Below the pieces are notes generated by a model. That model searched no databases. It was not told the DNA's origin and saw nothing but the letters and a program-made list of their open reading frames with translations. A DNA stretch of 64,000 nucleotides, from contig NZ_CP034563.1 in assembly GCF_003970675.1 (NCBI RefSeq), positions 997,501 to 1,061,500 of the forward strand, given 5' to 3'. This stretch comes from Flammeovirga pectinis (GTDB lineage: Bacteria; Bacteroidota; Bacteroidia; Cytophagales; Flammeovirgaceae). The position numbers and the translations under genes are program-made. This document shows, one piece after another, positions 19,017-28,931 of this stretch (positions are counted from its first letter, which is position 1; every line of letters starts with the position of its first letter).

Positions 19017-19624
19017 AGAGAATAAAAGCATATTTACAGAATAATCCATCTATAAAAAAGATTATTCATTCCATGATAATAAGTAATTATAGACCTCGTT
19101 TTTGGGTGAGGTTACTTTGGAATCCTTTTGTTCATAAAATCGGAAAAGGAGTTGTAATTAGAGCTCAAGTAAGAAGGGATGTTTTACCTTTCAATAAGTT
19201 TGAAGTAGGAAATAAAACAATTATAGAAAGTTACTCTGTTATTAATAATGCTGTTGGTAATGTTACAATTGGTAAGGAGTGTGTAATTGGTTTTGGTAAT
19301 ACAATTATAGGACCTGTAGAAATTGAAGATGATGTTATCCTTGCTCAAAATGTAGTTATATCGGCATTAAATCATTTATACGAAGATGTTTCAAAACCGA
19401 TAGCGAAACAGGGCATAACTGTAAATAAAATTATTATTGGGAGTAACAGTTGGATTGCAGCAAATGTAAGTATTGTTGCTGGCGTGACAATCGGTAAACA
19501 TTGTGTAATTGGAGCTGGGACTGTGGTTACTAAATCAGTACCAGATTATCATATAGCAATAGGCAATCCTGCTCGGTTAATAAAGAAATATAATCATACA
19601 ACTGAAAAATGGGAAAAGATTTAA
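19013..19624 (+). CDS. Left-handed beta-helix (hexapeptide) acyltransferase
   Basis: The 203-residue product contains [LIV]-G-x4 hexapeptide turns (VGNVTIGKECVIGFGNTII, IIIGSNSWIAANVSIV, GVTIGKHCVIGAGTVV). It ends in SVPDYHIAIGNPARLIKK, typical of CatB/WbbJ-like O-acetyltransferases that use acetyl-CoA. The LNHLYED segment places a histidine near the expected active-site loop. It probably O-acetylates a sugar of the repeat unit. It overlaps the upstream gene by 4 nt and the next gene by 16 nt. Confidence 0.88.
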   Translation: MKRIKAYLQNNPSIKKIIHSMIISNYRPRFWVRLLWNPFVHKIGKGVVIRAQVRRDVLPFNKFEVGNKTIIESYSVINNAVGNVTIGKECVIGFGNTIIGPVEIEDDVILAQNVVISALNHLYEDVSKPIAKQGITVNKIIIGSNSWIAANVSIVAGVTIGKHCVIGAGTVVTKSVPDYHIAIGNPARLIKKYNHTTEKWEKI

Positions 19625-20538
19625 TCTCCATAATTACAGTAAATTATAAGAATAGAAAAATCACTGAGGAGTTCTTACACTCTATTGTAAAATTAGACAG
19701 AAATGATTTAGAAGTAATTGTTATAGATGTCGACCCTAGCTTCGATAACACCCAGCATTATAGAAAAATATTTTTTAACGTAATAGTTATACACATTGAG
19801 GAAAATATTGGATTTTCGGCTGCAAATAACCTTGGGATTGATATATCTACCGGATCTTTTTTGTATTTTACTAATAATGATACAGAGTTGACAATAACAA
19901 GTATTGATCCTCTTGTAACATTTTTAAAAAATAATGATGTAGGCTTTATTAGTCCAAAAATAAAATATTATGACAGTAAAAACATTATTCAATATGCAGG
20001 GTATACCAAAGTGAACGCTTTAACTGGTAGAAATACTACAATTGGAGAGTTTTGCCAAGATGAAAAAAAAGAGTTCTCAAAATCTTACGAAACTACCTAT
20101 ATACACGGTGCCGCAATGATGTGTAAAAAAGCATTAATTGAAGAAGTTGGTAAAATGCCTACAGAATACTTTTTATATTATGAAGAATTAGATTGGTCTT
20201 CTAAAAGTCATGAAGTAGGTAAAAAGAATTGGTACGTTGGTGCTGCAGAAATTTACCATAAAGAGTCTATGAGTGTAGGTAAGGAAAGTAGCTTAAAAGA
20301 ATATTTTATTATAAGAAATCGAATGATTTTTATGATTAAACACCAAAAACCACTCAAAGCGACACTATTTGTTCTGTATTGTAGTTGTATAGTTATACCT
20401 AAAAGATTAATTATTTTACTACTTAAAAGAAAACCTACAAAATTTATAAATGCACTTATTAATGGATATTTTGACGCATTAAAATTCTTCATCTTCAAAA
20501 AAAGACATATACCTAATAGAGGTCTCAAATTCTTATAA
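19609..20538 (+). CDS. Glycosyltransferase family 2 (rhamnosyltransferase-like)
   Basis: The 309-residue GT-A protein starts LISIITVNYKNRKIT, followed by HIEENIGFSAANNLGID, YFTNNDTEL (DxD-like NDTE) and THIHGAAMM-type acceptor motif YIHGAAMMCKK. EELDWSSKSHEVG is the second acidic site. The layout resembles WcaA/RfbF-like rhamnosyltransferases, though the sugar is not certain. The start overlaps the acetyltransferase by 16 nt, and a second ATG is not evident nearby. Confidence 0.84.
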   Translation: MGKDLISIITVNYKNRKITEEFLHSIVKLDRNDLEVIVIDVDPSFDNTQHYRKIFFNVIVIHIEENIGFSAANNLGIDISTGSFLYFTNNDTELTITSIDPLVTFLKNNDVGFISPKIKYYDSKNIIQYAGYTKVNALTGRNTTIGEFCQDEKKEFSKSYETTYIHGAAMMCKKALIEEVGKMPTEYFLYYEELDWSSKSHEVGKKNWYVGAAEIYHKESMSVGKESSLKEYFIIRNRMIFMIKHQKPLKATLFVLYCSCIVIPKRLIILLLKRKPTKFINALINGYFDALKFFIFKKRHIPNRGLKFL

Positions 20539-20586
20539 CCTGTTCATACTACGATACCCAAAACTAATTTTATTATCTTATTTTCT

Positions 20587-21759
20587 ATGTTTTACACTCT
20601 ACTAATATACATATTTTGGATTTTTATTTTCATCACCATTTATTCAGTAATTGGCTATGGCATTGTATTGTATGCATTAGTAAAGCTAAAGGAAAAATTC
20701 TACCCAAAAGCTATAATCTCAAGCATTGATACACCAAAAATTACAGTATTAATTCCATGTTTTAATGAAGCTACAATCTTAGCTGAAAAAATAGAAAACA
20801 CGTATAACGTAACATACCCAAAAGAGAAAATAACCGTAATAGTTGTTGCTGATGGGAGTACAGATAACTCTGAAAAAATAGTAGCTAACTATCCAAATGT
20901 TCAATTTTTACATGAGAAACGTAGAGCAGGAAAAGCAGCTGCAATTAATAGAGCAATCCAAAAAGTTACAACACCAATAACAATTTGTACAGATGCTAAT
21001 ACTCTCTTAAATAAAGATGCATTTATAGAATTAACAGAACGTTTTAGCGATAAAAAAACAGGTTGTGTTTGTGGCGAAAAAAGAATTTTGAAAGATGCAG
21101 ATGATCTGACATCTGCTAGCGAGGGGATGTATTGGAAATATGAATCTAAACTTAAAGAATGGGACGCTAGTTTAAGTTCAGTTATGGGTGGAGCAGGTGA
21201 ACTTATTGCATTTAGAACAGCACTATATCCGCAAATACCAGAAAATGTAATTTTAGACGATTTTTATATAACCATGAAAATCTTGATGAGTGGTTATAAA
21301 GTTGACTATGCACCTAATGCATATGCTTTAGAAGATGGCTCATTTAATATAAAAGAAGAAATGAAAAGAAAAGTACGAATTGCAGCTGGAGGTTTCCAGT
21401 TGATATTTATGCTTTTACCACTTCTTAATATCGTAAAGTATAAACATATATCATTTCAATATATATCACATAGAGTTTTGAGATGGTTAATTGTACCCTT
21501 TGCACTACCAATGCTATTTATAATAAATGGACTGTTGTGTTTTAAATTTGGAGGGATTTATACTTTTGCTTTTGCTGTACAGATCTTACTTTATTCGAGT
21601 GCAATATCTGTGCATTTTATCAGAAAATACTGGACTCCTTACAAAGTCATGATGTTGCCTTATTATTATGCAGTAATGAATTATTGTGCAATACTAGGTT
21701 TCATCAGGTTTGTGGTTGGTAATCAATCATCCGTATGGGAAAAATCAATTAGAAAATGA
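20587..21759 (+). CDS. Polytopic glycosyltransferase family 2 (BcsA/NodC-like)
   Basis: The 390-residue product has an N-terminal membrane helix pair and a GT-A domain with ITVLIPCFNEA, VVADGSTDNSEK, RAGKAAAINRAI, CTDANTLL (DxD site) and VMGGAGELIAFR. VILDDFYITM provides the catalytic-base region, and three to four C-terminal helices follow. The usual QxxRW appears only as KRKVRIAAGGFQ. The layout fits a cellulose/hyaluronan-synthase-like enzyme that may move sugar across the membrane. A 48-bp gap precedes it; it overlaps the following secreted-protein gene by 4 nt, tying glycan synthesis to the T9SS genes. Confidence 0.85.
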   Translation: MFYTLLIYIFWIFIFITIYSVIGYGIVLYALVKLKEKFYPKAIISSIDTPKITVLIPCFNEATILAEKIENTYNVTYPKEKITVIVVADGSTDNSEKIVANYPNVQFLHEKRRAGKAAAINRAIQKVTTPITICTDANTLLNKDAFIELTERFSDKKTGCVCGEKRILKDADDLTSASEGMYWKYESKLKEWDASLSSVMGGAGELIAFRTALYPQIPENVILDDFYITMKILMSGYKVDYAPNAYALEDGSFNIKEEMKRKVRIAAGGFQLIFMLLPLLNIVKYKHISFQYISHRVLRWLIVPFALPMLFIINGLLCFKFGGIYTFAFAVQILLYSSAISVHFIRKYWTPYKVMMLPYYYAVMNYCAILGFIRFVVGNQSSVWEKSIRK

Positions 21760-24299
21760 AAAAAAGTAAATATATAATCGTATTACTTGGAACCATTTTC
21801 TTAATGGGATTTGTAGTTCCTGCATTTGTTTATACCTACCAAACACTTGGTACATGGAGTACTAGTGGTAGGCCAAATTATATTCTATCACAAAAAATAA
21901 TATCTCTAGTAGAAAGAAATGGAGTTTCTGGAGCAATTACAGATTCAATAAATACAAAAGGGGAACGCTTTTTAGAAGATAATAATGTAAATATACTTGT
22001 AGTAGAAGAAGGAGAAGTGTTTATCACTTTAGTTTACGAAGATGCAGGCTGGTTTAATACATTAGGGTTTTATACATATCAATATACGGATATTCCAAAT
22101 TCACCTTCTGATGTATCTGATCCTGTAATTATTTTCCCAAATTTAGATTCGCCAAACGTTGTAGATTCTGGTATGAAAATTAGTTTAGGTACTTATCCTG
22201 CAGGTACTGTGATAGGATTCTTCTTGGTAGCAAAAGGGTGGAGTAATGGAATAATTGATGGTGATTATACTTTATATTCTAATTCTAATTTTAATGAAGG
22301 CATCACCCAAAATTCAAGGTATTCTCAGTTAACAGTAATCTTTGAAAATGACGATACAGATACGCATGATTTTGTTCTTGCAATAGAAGATAATGTAAAT
22401 ACACAAGACGGTGATTATGATTACAATGATGCCGTATTTTTCTTAGATGCCGACCCAGAATTATCAATTATACAATTTGATGGGTTAAATAATGATCCAA
22501 TTGTAGCAAGAGATTCTTTAATTTTTGTTCACCCAAATTATCTTACAGATTTTAATCTTAGACAGTTAGTTACAGATGATAATATTGACCTTGCCACTAT
22601 CACTATAGATACGGTTATAACAGCACAATCAAGTATACAGGTAGAGAGTAGTTTATTAAGAATAGAAACCCAACCAAATGATTCTGAGTATGACACAATA
22701 CGTTATACAGCTTGTGATAATGAATTTCCAAGAACTTGTGATAATGGTGTTTTAATTGTTGGAAAATTACCACCAAATGATCCACCTGTAGCTATACCGG
22801 TACAGAATTTAGAAATAACAAGTAATATTACAAATAACGGAATAGAGATCTCACAATTAGGATCAGACCCTAATGATAACCTTGAGAATGGAGAAATAAC
22901 AATTACTAATTTTCCTAAAAGTGCATTAAATGCTCGTATTGAAGATGGAAAATTACGAATTAATCCTCCAAATACATATTCGGGTATAGATACAATTAAT
23001 TTTAGAATTTGCGATGAAGGGTTCCCAATTTTATGTGATGAAGGGCAATTAGTTGTTCAATCAATAGAATCTAATACACCACCTATTGCTAATCCAGAAA
23101 CGATATATACTTACACAGGTGAGACGGTTTTAGTAGATATTTTAAGGAATGATAGGGCTTTTGAAGAATCTATAGATTTAAACGCCATTACTATTATTTC
23201 AGCACCTAGTTTAGATACTTGTGAGGTGAGAATTAGAAATGGAAAATTAGAACACACAGCTTCTGATTATGTATTGGGAGACTACTCTCTAGTATATCAA
23301 ATTTGTGATGAAAGTGAACCAGCTCTTTGTGATACTACAAGTGTTTATTTTCATATTTCTGATAGTATCGACCCAGATACAATAGTTAGTCAAAATAACC
23401 CTCCAACAGCTGTATTTAATAGAGTAAGAACATCATTTAATGTCCCTATTAATATTGATATCTTAAATAATGATTATGACTTAGATGGTAATTTAGACGT
23501 GGGATCAACCTACATAATTACGCAAGGTAGTGACGGAAATGGAGTATTAGATTTCTTTATAGAGCAAGGAGATTCTGTAGCTGTGATGACATACACACCA
23601 AATGAAAATTTTTCGGGTATTGATATTCTATCCTACAAGATTTTTGATGACGGCTACCCCCAACTCAGTGATAATGCACTGGTAATAATAGAGGTTGAAG
23701 GGGAAGAAAAAGAAGTTGTTTACAACAACGATAACATCTTACTCGATTCTACTGTTATAGATGTTGATGAAACCTTCTGTTTAAACATTCCAGAATTATT
23801 AGCTAGTAAAGGTATACAATGGGTAAACTTTGATACTGATATAATAGTAGACCCATCGATATTTGGTTCGGAAGCTTATATAGATTCATTGGATTTATGT
23901 TATACAGCAACTTCAAGTATCACAGAATCCAATAGAGATTATGTACATTATAAAGTATGTAATAATGGTACATGTATTAATGGGTTACTAATAATTACTA
24001 TTGATGAACCAATAATAATAACACCACCAGACATCATCTTTTTCAATGCATTTTCTCCAAATAAAGATGGGTTTAATGACTTGTTTATTATAGAAAATTT
24101 AAGGTCTTATCCAGATAATTCAGTTACGGTTTACAACAGATGGGGGCAAAAAGTATTTAGTGATGCTCCTTATAATAACGATTGGGAAGGAACAAATATA
24201 GATGGTCAACCATTACCAGATGGAACATATTATTATATAGCTTCTGTAAATAATGGTAATGATTTTTCATACAATGGTTATTTAATAATTAAAAGGTAG
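21756..24299 (+). CDS. Secreted DUF4114 / tandem Ig-like protein with T9SS type B sorting domain
   Basis: The 847-residue product starts with an N-terminal signal/anchor (IIVLLGTIFLMGFVVPAFV). A DUF4114-like domain (about 60-235) ends in DGDYDYNDAVFFLD at about residue 219. Several Ig/cadherin-like repeats (about 245-690) follow, three with a paired-Cys motif such as ICDEGFPILCDEG. The C-terminal domain (about 762-847) begins FFNAFSPNKDGFNDLF and includes VYNRWGQKVF, DWEG and LPDGTYYY, which is the CHU_C/gliding-motility type B T9SS sorting signal. It should be exported by the T9SS and held at the surface. The next gene is its likely PorP/SprF partner. Confidence 0.9.
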   Translation: MKKSKYIIVLLGTIFLMGFVVPAFVYTYQTLGTWSTSGRPNYILSQKIISLVERNGVSGAITDSINTKGERFLEDNNVNILVVEEGEVFITLVYEDAGWFNTLGFYTYQYTDIPNSPSDVSDPVIIFPNLDSPNVVDSGMKISLGTYPAGTVIGFFLVAKGWSNGIIDGDYTLYSNSNFNEGITQNSRYSQLTVIFENDDTDTHDFVLAIEDNVNTQDGDYDYNDAVFFLDADPELSIIQFDGLNNDPIVARDSLIFVHPNYLTDFNLRQLVTDDNIDLATITIDTVITAQSSIQVESSLLRIETQPNDSEYDTIRYTACDNEFPRTCDNGVLIVGKLPPNDPPVAIPVQNLEITSNITNNGIEISQLGSDPNDNLENGEITITNFPKSALNARIEDGKLRINPPNTYSGIDTINFRICDEGFPILCDEGQLVVQSIESNTPPIANPETIYTYTGETVLVDILRNDRAFEESIDLNAITIISAPSLDTCEVRIRNGKLEHTASDYVLGDYSLVYQICDESEPALCDTTSVYFHISDSIDPDTIVSQNNPPTAVFNRVRTSFNVPINIDILNNDYDLDGNLDVGSTYIITQGSDGNGVLDFFIEQGDSVAVMTYTPNENFSGIDILSYKIFDDGYPQLSDNALVIIEVEGEEKEVVYNNDNILLDSTVIDVDETFCLNIPELLASKGIQWVNFDTDIIVDPSIFGSEAYIDSLDLCYTATSSITESNRDYVHYKVCNNGTCINGLLIITIDEPIIITPPDIIFFNAFSPNKDGFNDLFIIENLRSYPDNSVTVYNRWGQKVFSDAPYNNDWEGTNIDGQPLPDGTYYYIASVNNGNDFSYNGYLIIKR

Positions 24300-24302
24300 A
24301 AG

Positions 24303-25220
24303 ATGAAAGTTATTAGTATCTATATAGCACTTCTATTTTTTACAAGTATTGCTTGTATGGGACAACAAATGCCCATGTTTTCGCAGTATGCCTATAATAC
24401 TTTAGCAATAAATCCTGCGATAGCAGGAACTAAAGATGGGGTAAATGCACTTATGCTTTATAGAAAACAATGGAGTGATTATGAAGGAGCACCAAGTACA
24501 ATTAACTTTTCTGCATCTTCTAATGTATCAAAAGGTAAGTTTGGTGTAGGAGTGAATTTTGTAAATGATAAAATTGGGATTTCTAATAATAATACGGTTC
24601 AAGGAGCTTTCTCTTATATTTTAGACCTTAATAATAACCTTAGATTATCTTTAGGAATGTACCTTTCTTTATTAAATTTTCAGCACGATTGGGGGGCATT
24701 AAGAGTGCAACAAACTTCTGATCCGTTGTTTGCAAATGGCAAAGAATCATTATTTAATTTTAATACAGGTTTTGGTGCTTATTTATACAACAAAAGATTT
24801 TATGTGAGTTTCTCAATACCCAATATTTTAGAAACAAAAATGTCTAATACATCAGAAAGTTATTATTTAAGGCATTATTTCTTGAAAGGAGGTGTACATT
24901 TTGATTTATCAAGATCAGTTGAATTTGTACCATCCGTTTTATTCAAATATGTAAAAAACAATAATATTCAAGGTGATATAACCGCTACTTTTATCTTTCA
25001 AAAAATGCTTTGGTTAGGAGTTTCTTATAGATCGGAAGATGGAATAGCCTTATTATCACAAGTTGTTTTAAAAGAACGTTTTAGAATTGGCTATGCATAT
25101 GATTATCCTCATACCGAAATACAAAAAGCAACATCAGGAACACATGAAATCCTTTTAGGAATTAGAATTAATAAAAAGTCTCCACCAAGTAACATTATTA
25201 CAAGTCCAAGATATTTCTAA
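24303..25220 (+). CDS. PorP/SprF family type IX secretion membrane protein
   Basis: The 305-residue product has a signal peptide (ALLFFTSIACMGQQ) and the hallmark start MPMFSQYAYNTLAINPAIAG, followed by YRKQWSDYEGAPST and a beta-barrel with alternating strands (FGVGVNFVNDKIG, LRLSLGMYLSL). PorP/SprF proteins sit in the outer membrane, and dedicated copies lie beside type B T9SS substrates, helping to export or anchor them. It starts 3 bp after the DUF4114 gene and ends 2 bp before the OmpA gene. Confidence 0.93.
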   Translation: MKVISIYIALLFFTSIACMGQQMPMFSQYAYNTLAINPAIAGTKDGVNALMLYRKQWSDYEGAPSTINFSASSNVSKGKFGVGVNFVNDKIGISNNNTVQGAFSYILDLNNNLRLSLGMYLSLLNFQHDWGALRVQQTSDPLFANGKESLFNFNTGFGAYLYNKRFYVSFSIPNILETKMSNTSESYYLRHYFLKGGVHFDLSRSVEFVPSVLFKYVKNNNIQGDITATFIFQKMLWLGVSYRSEDGIALLSQVVLKERFRIGYAYDYPHTEIQKATSGTHEILLGIRINKKSPPSNIITSPRYF

Positions 25221-25222
25221 AA

Positions 25223-27388
25223 ATGAAGTTATTCTTATTTATAAATATTTTTATCATTTGCTCTTTTTCTACTTTTGGACAAAAGCAAAAAACTTTTCTG
25301 GATAGAGCCAATAAGGCTTACGAAAGACAGGAGTTTGCACTTGCAATAGAAAATTTTGGAAATGTACATGCACTAGATCTAGTTTCTAGGTACAGGTTAG
25401 CGATGTCCAATCAGAAAATATTAAACTACAGTAAGGCGCTGACTATTTATAGAAGTATACTTGATAAACAATGGGAAGGTAAAGAAGATGTATATCTAAA
25501 TTATGGTTTAATGGCTAAAAATTTAGGCCAATACGGTAAAGCAGGTGATGCGTTTAAAAAATACCTTTTCAAGTATCCTCAAGATGCAGATGTGAGAGAT
25601 TTATACTTATCATGCCAGCAAGATTACTTAAATGAATTACAAAAAAATAAATATTCTGTTCAAGTAGAAAATGTGTTATTCAATTCTCCTGAAAGAGACA
25701 TGAGTCCATTGATCTTTGGAGAAGGTATAATTTATTCTTCAACCAGAAGAGATTTAAATGAAGGAGATGTTCATCATAGAGACGGTGATAATTTTTTAGA
25801 AATGTACCTGATCAATAAAGATGAAAATGGGATGTTTTCAAATTCTAATATAGTACATGAGCATATTGCTTCAAATTTTCATGTAGGCCCATCTACTTAT
25901 AACGAAAGCAAAAGCGAATTTTTCTTTACTGTAAATCTACCAAGACAATCGTTTAAAGATGATAAGCATCAGATTGTTCATCATTTACAGATTTATCAAT
26001 CAAAATACAATCCAGAGAAAAACACTTTTACTCGACCGTCTGAAATTAACCTCAATAAAAAAACGCATTCAATTGGTCACCCAACAATATCAGATGATGG
26101 TACCAAGTTGTATTTTATTTCAAACCAAGAAGGTACACATGGAGGTACAGATATTTTTGTATCTCATTTACAAGACGATGGAAATTGGGGTGAACCTGTT
26201 AATCTAGGCAATGTTATAAACACAACGGGTAATGAACTATTTCCATATTGGTATGACGATAACACATTGTATTTTTCATCAGATAGACATATTGGACTTG
26301 GTGGATTGGATATTTTTAAGGCTACAATGGAAAACGATAGTGTAACTAATATAGAAAATATAGGAGCACCATTTAATTCTTCAACAGATGATTTTAGTAT
26401 AGTTTTTAATAAAGGGAGTAGTGTAGTTGAAGGCTTTTTTACATCAAATCGTACTGGTGGAATTGGTTCTGATGATATCTATATGTTCAAACAAGAAGAG
26501 AAAGATTTTGTTGTTTTAGTAATAGATAGTCTAACAAGAGAACCTATAGAAAATGCTATTATTGAATGTTACGACAAACAGAAAATGGCAACACATAATT
26601 TTGTTACTAACACTACTGGATTTGTTCGTTTTAATGCAGAGCAAAAAAATCAGATAGAGTCTATAGCGGCCATGTCGTCTACTTATAAATACAAGGAGTT
26701 ACCTATTGCACAAATGGGTAGACAAGAGAATATTTATATTATTGAATTAGTAAAAGGAACAAACTTACAACTTATTGGTAATGTATACGATGCAGTTTCT
26801 TTAGAACGAATAAATAACTCAGAAGTCTTCCTTTATGATGGAGATTCTACTGTAATTAAAAGCATTGGTAATACGGTAGAAGGGCACTATGAAATTATAT
26901 TAAATAGATTACCAATAAATAATTTCTTAATCTCTAATGCAGAAGGTTATACCTCAGAAAATACAGTAATTGCTAACCCGAATCCTGATAAATTTGGTAT
27001 TATTCATCAAGACATTTATTTGAAAAAAGTTAGAAATGAAAACTTATTAAAAATAGAAAGTATTTATTATGAGTTCGATTCATCACGTTTAACTTCAAGT
27101 GCAATTACTAAATTAAGAAATGTATTATCATATTTGTCAAATAATGAGAATTCATTAGTAGAATTAAATGCACATTGTGATGTAAGGGGCTCTGAGAGAT
27201 ACAACGTTAAATTATCTTTGGATAGAGTACATGCCGCTATGTCGTTTTTAGTTGGTAAAGGAATTGATAAATCAAGAGTTCGAATTGATTATCATGGCGA
27301 GAGTATAACATATACAGATTGTATAGACTGTTCAGAAAATGAACATCAATTAAATAGAAGAACAGAAATTCGAATTATTAAGCCATAA
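25223..27388 (+). CDS. PorE-like TPR / beta-propeller / carboxypeptidase-regulatory / OmpA protein
   Basis: The 721-residue product has a signal peptide (FIICSFSTFGQ) and TPR-like helices (about 22-135). PD40 propeller blades (about 150-420) include SIGHPTISDDGTKLYFIS, GGTDIFVS and LYFSSDRHIGLGGLDIF. A carboxypeptidase-regulatory-like domain (about 430-590) follows, then an OmpA C-terminal domain (about 605-721) with YYEFDSSRL, HCDVRGSERYN and a final RRTEIRI. This order matches PorE of the T9SS, which links the outer-membrane complex to peptidoglycan. It is last in the rightward operon and converges with the flippase gene, with an 11-bp gap. Confidence 0.88.
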   Translation: MKLFLFINIFIICSFSTFGQKQKTFLDRANKAYERQEFALAIENFGNVHALDLVSRYRLAMSNQKILNYSKALTIYRSILDKQWEGKEDVYLNYGLMAKNLGQYGKAGDAFKKYLFKYPQDADVRDLYLSCQQDYLNELQKNKYSVQVENVLFNSPERDMSPLIFGEGIIYSSTRRDLNEGDVHHRDGDNFLEMYLINKDENGMFSNSNIVHEHIASNFHVGPSTYNESKSEFFFTVNLPRQSFKDDKHQIVHHLQIYQSKYNPEKNTFTRPSEINLNKKTHSIGHPTISDDGTKLYFISNQEGTHGGTDIFVSHLQDDGNWGEPVNLGNVINTTGNELFPYWYDDNTLYFSSDRHIGLGGLDIFKATMENDSVTNIENIGAPFNSSTDDFSIVFNKGSSVVEGFFTSNRTGGIGSDDIYMFKQEEKDFVVLVIDSLTREPIENAIIECYDKQKMATHNFVTNTTGFVRFNAEQKNQIESIAAMSSTYKYKELPIAQMGRQENIYIIELVKGTNLQLIGNVYDAVSLERINNSEVFLYDGDSTVIKSIGNTVEGHYEIILNRLPINNFLISNAEGYTSENTVIANPNPDKFGIIHQDIYLKKVRNENLLKIESIYYEFDSSRLTSSAITKLRNVLSYLSNNENSLVELNAHCDVRGSERYNVKLSLDRVHAAMSFLVGKGIDKSRVRIDYHGESITYTDCIDCSENEHQLNRRTEIRIIKP

Positions 27389-27399
27389 ACGAATTATTT

Positions 27400-28722
27400 T
27401 TATTTTGTCTGCCTTTTATTTATTACCATATCAATCACTCGTTTTAGCTGACTTTTCATACTATAAATCATTGAAAATAAATTTAGATTTTCATTTCTTT
27501 TAAAGTAGATAAATATTAAAACTGAACCAACTAATTCAGTAATTAGGCCAGGTAATACGGTGCCTATTTCCCCATAAAGTTCAACAAATACAATAGAAGT
27601 AATTATTAATAAGATACTATTAAAGATTACTATATTGGTACTGTACTGTGGTTTTCCTTTTGCATTTGTGTAGCTTGCAAAAAAGGAACCTAGAGGAGCA
27701 AACAAAGAACTAATAACCAATATAATCAATAGGTAAAATGAATCTGAATAAGTATTTCCATGTAGGAATGTTATGATTGGTTTAATAAAGATAATAAACC
27801 CTATAGATATTGGAGTAATGATAAGATATACCTGACTGAGTGTATCAATAAAAACTTCTTTCAATTTATCTAAACTTCCTTTTTCAAAAAGTTTTACTAT
27901 CCTAGGGTAAAAGATTAATTGAATTGAGTTTGATATAGATAAAATGATAACTAAATACCGTTGTGCCAATCCTAATAATGCTGTAATTTCTAGGGATAAA
28001 ATGCCAGCAGATAAGAATAAAGTCATTTTTGATGAAATAGTACCAAACAATGCTTTTAAAAATCCCTGCTTTGCATATAACATAATACTACTGAAAGTCT
28101 GTTTATTGATTGTACTCAAAATGATCTTCTTAAATGGGATAGTAAACAGAGAAAAACAGAATGAACTTAAATAAATACCAATTAAACAAAAGACCAATTC
28201 ATTAATGGATAGTTGGTACTCATGGACAAAGAAGAGACTAATTATTAATAGAGTAAGTGTAACACTATTAATTAGTACTGCTATATATATTGTCTTTTTA
28301 CTCTTATGAATATTCTCAACCCATTTTAAGAGGTTAATGCTTAACGAGAATAGGGGGTATACTATTAATAAACTTGATAAATTGGGAAACAGATCAATAA
28401 AGCCAATACTAGAGATTATAATCCCAATAAGAAGTTCGATTAATATAATTGCAATTAAAACCGTTTTATAAGTTTGATTGGCATCAATTATATTCTTTCC
28501 AGAAGAAAATTTTACCAAAGCAACATATACAACACCTTCTCTAATATTAATTGAGAAATTAAAAATTGAGAAAAATAAAAACCATAATCCAACATCTTCA
28601 GTAGAATACTCTCTAGTAATAAATAGAAGAAGTATATACCCAAAAAGAAGTTCACTAAATGTTAGAGAGTAGGTAATTACAAAAGGATATTTTGTAATAA
28701 TATTCTTGATGTGTCTGTTCAA
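27400..28722 (-). CDS. Polysaccharide repeat flippase (Wzx-like, MOP superfamily)
   Basis: The 440-residue protein has about twelve hydrophobic segments and few charged residues between them. The N-terminal LFGYILLLFITREYSTEDVG matches Wzx/MATE-type flippases, in which a helix is followed by a G/S-x-x-D-x-G turn. These proteins move undecaprenyl-linked repeats across the inner membrane. It is transcribed towards the PorE-like gene and probably has its own promoter near 28730-28800. It completes a Wzx/Wzy-type pathway with the polymerase and initiating transferase. Confidence 0.85.
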   Translation of the reverse strand: MNRHIKNIITKYPFVITYSLTFSELLFGYILLLFITREYSTEDVGLWFLFFSIFNFSINIREGVVYVALVKFSSGKNIIDANQTYKTVLIAIILIELLIGIIISSIGFIDLFPNLSSLLIVYPLFSLSINLLKWVENIHKSKKTIYIAVLINSVTLTLLIISLFFVHEYQLSINELVFCLIGIYLSSFCFSLFTIPFKKIILSTINKQTFSSIMLYAKQGFLKALFGTISSKMTLFLSAGILSLEITALLGLAQRYLVIILSISNSIQLIFYPRIVKLFEKGSLDKLKEVFIDTLSQVYLIITPISIGFIIFIKPIITFLHGNTYSDSFYLLIILVISSLFAPLGSFFASYTNAKGKPQYSTNIVIFNSILLIITSIVFVELYGEIGTVLPGLITELVGSVLIFIYFKRNENLNLFSMIYSMKSQLKRVIDMVINKRQTK

Positions 28723-28931
28723 ATTTAAAAATAGGTTAATGTTAATTTAAATTAATCAATTGGTAGACTCCATTCAATATATAGGTTGCAAATTGCAACT
28801 AAATATAACGATTATTATATATATTCTTTTAATGATTATTAATCAATGGCTAGGAGAAATGCTATTCTAATTATTGTTTATTATTTTTGATTAAATCAAT
28901 GATTACTAGTATCTACTATTCAATTATCACA

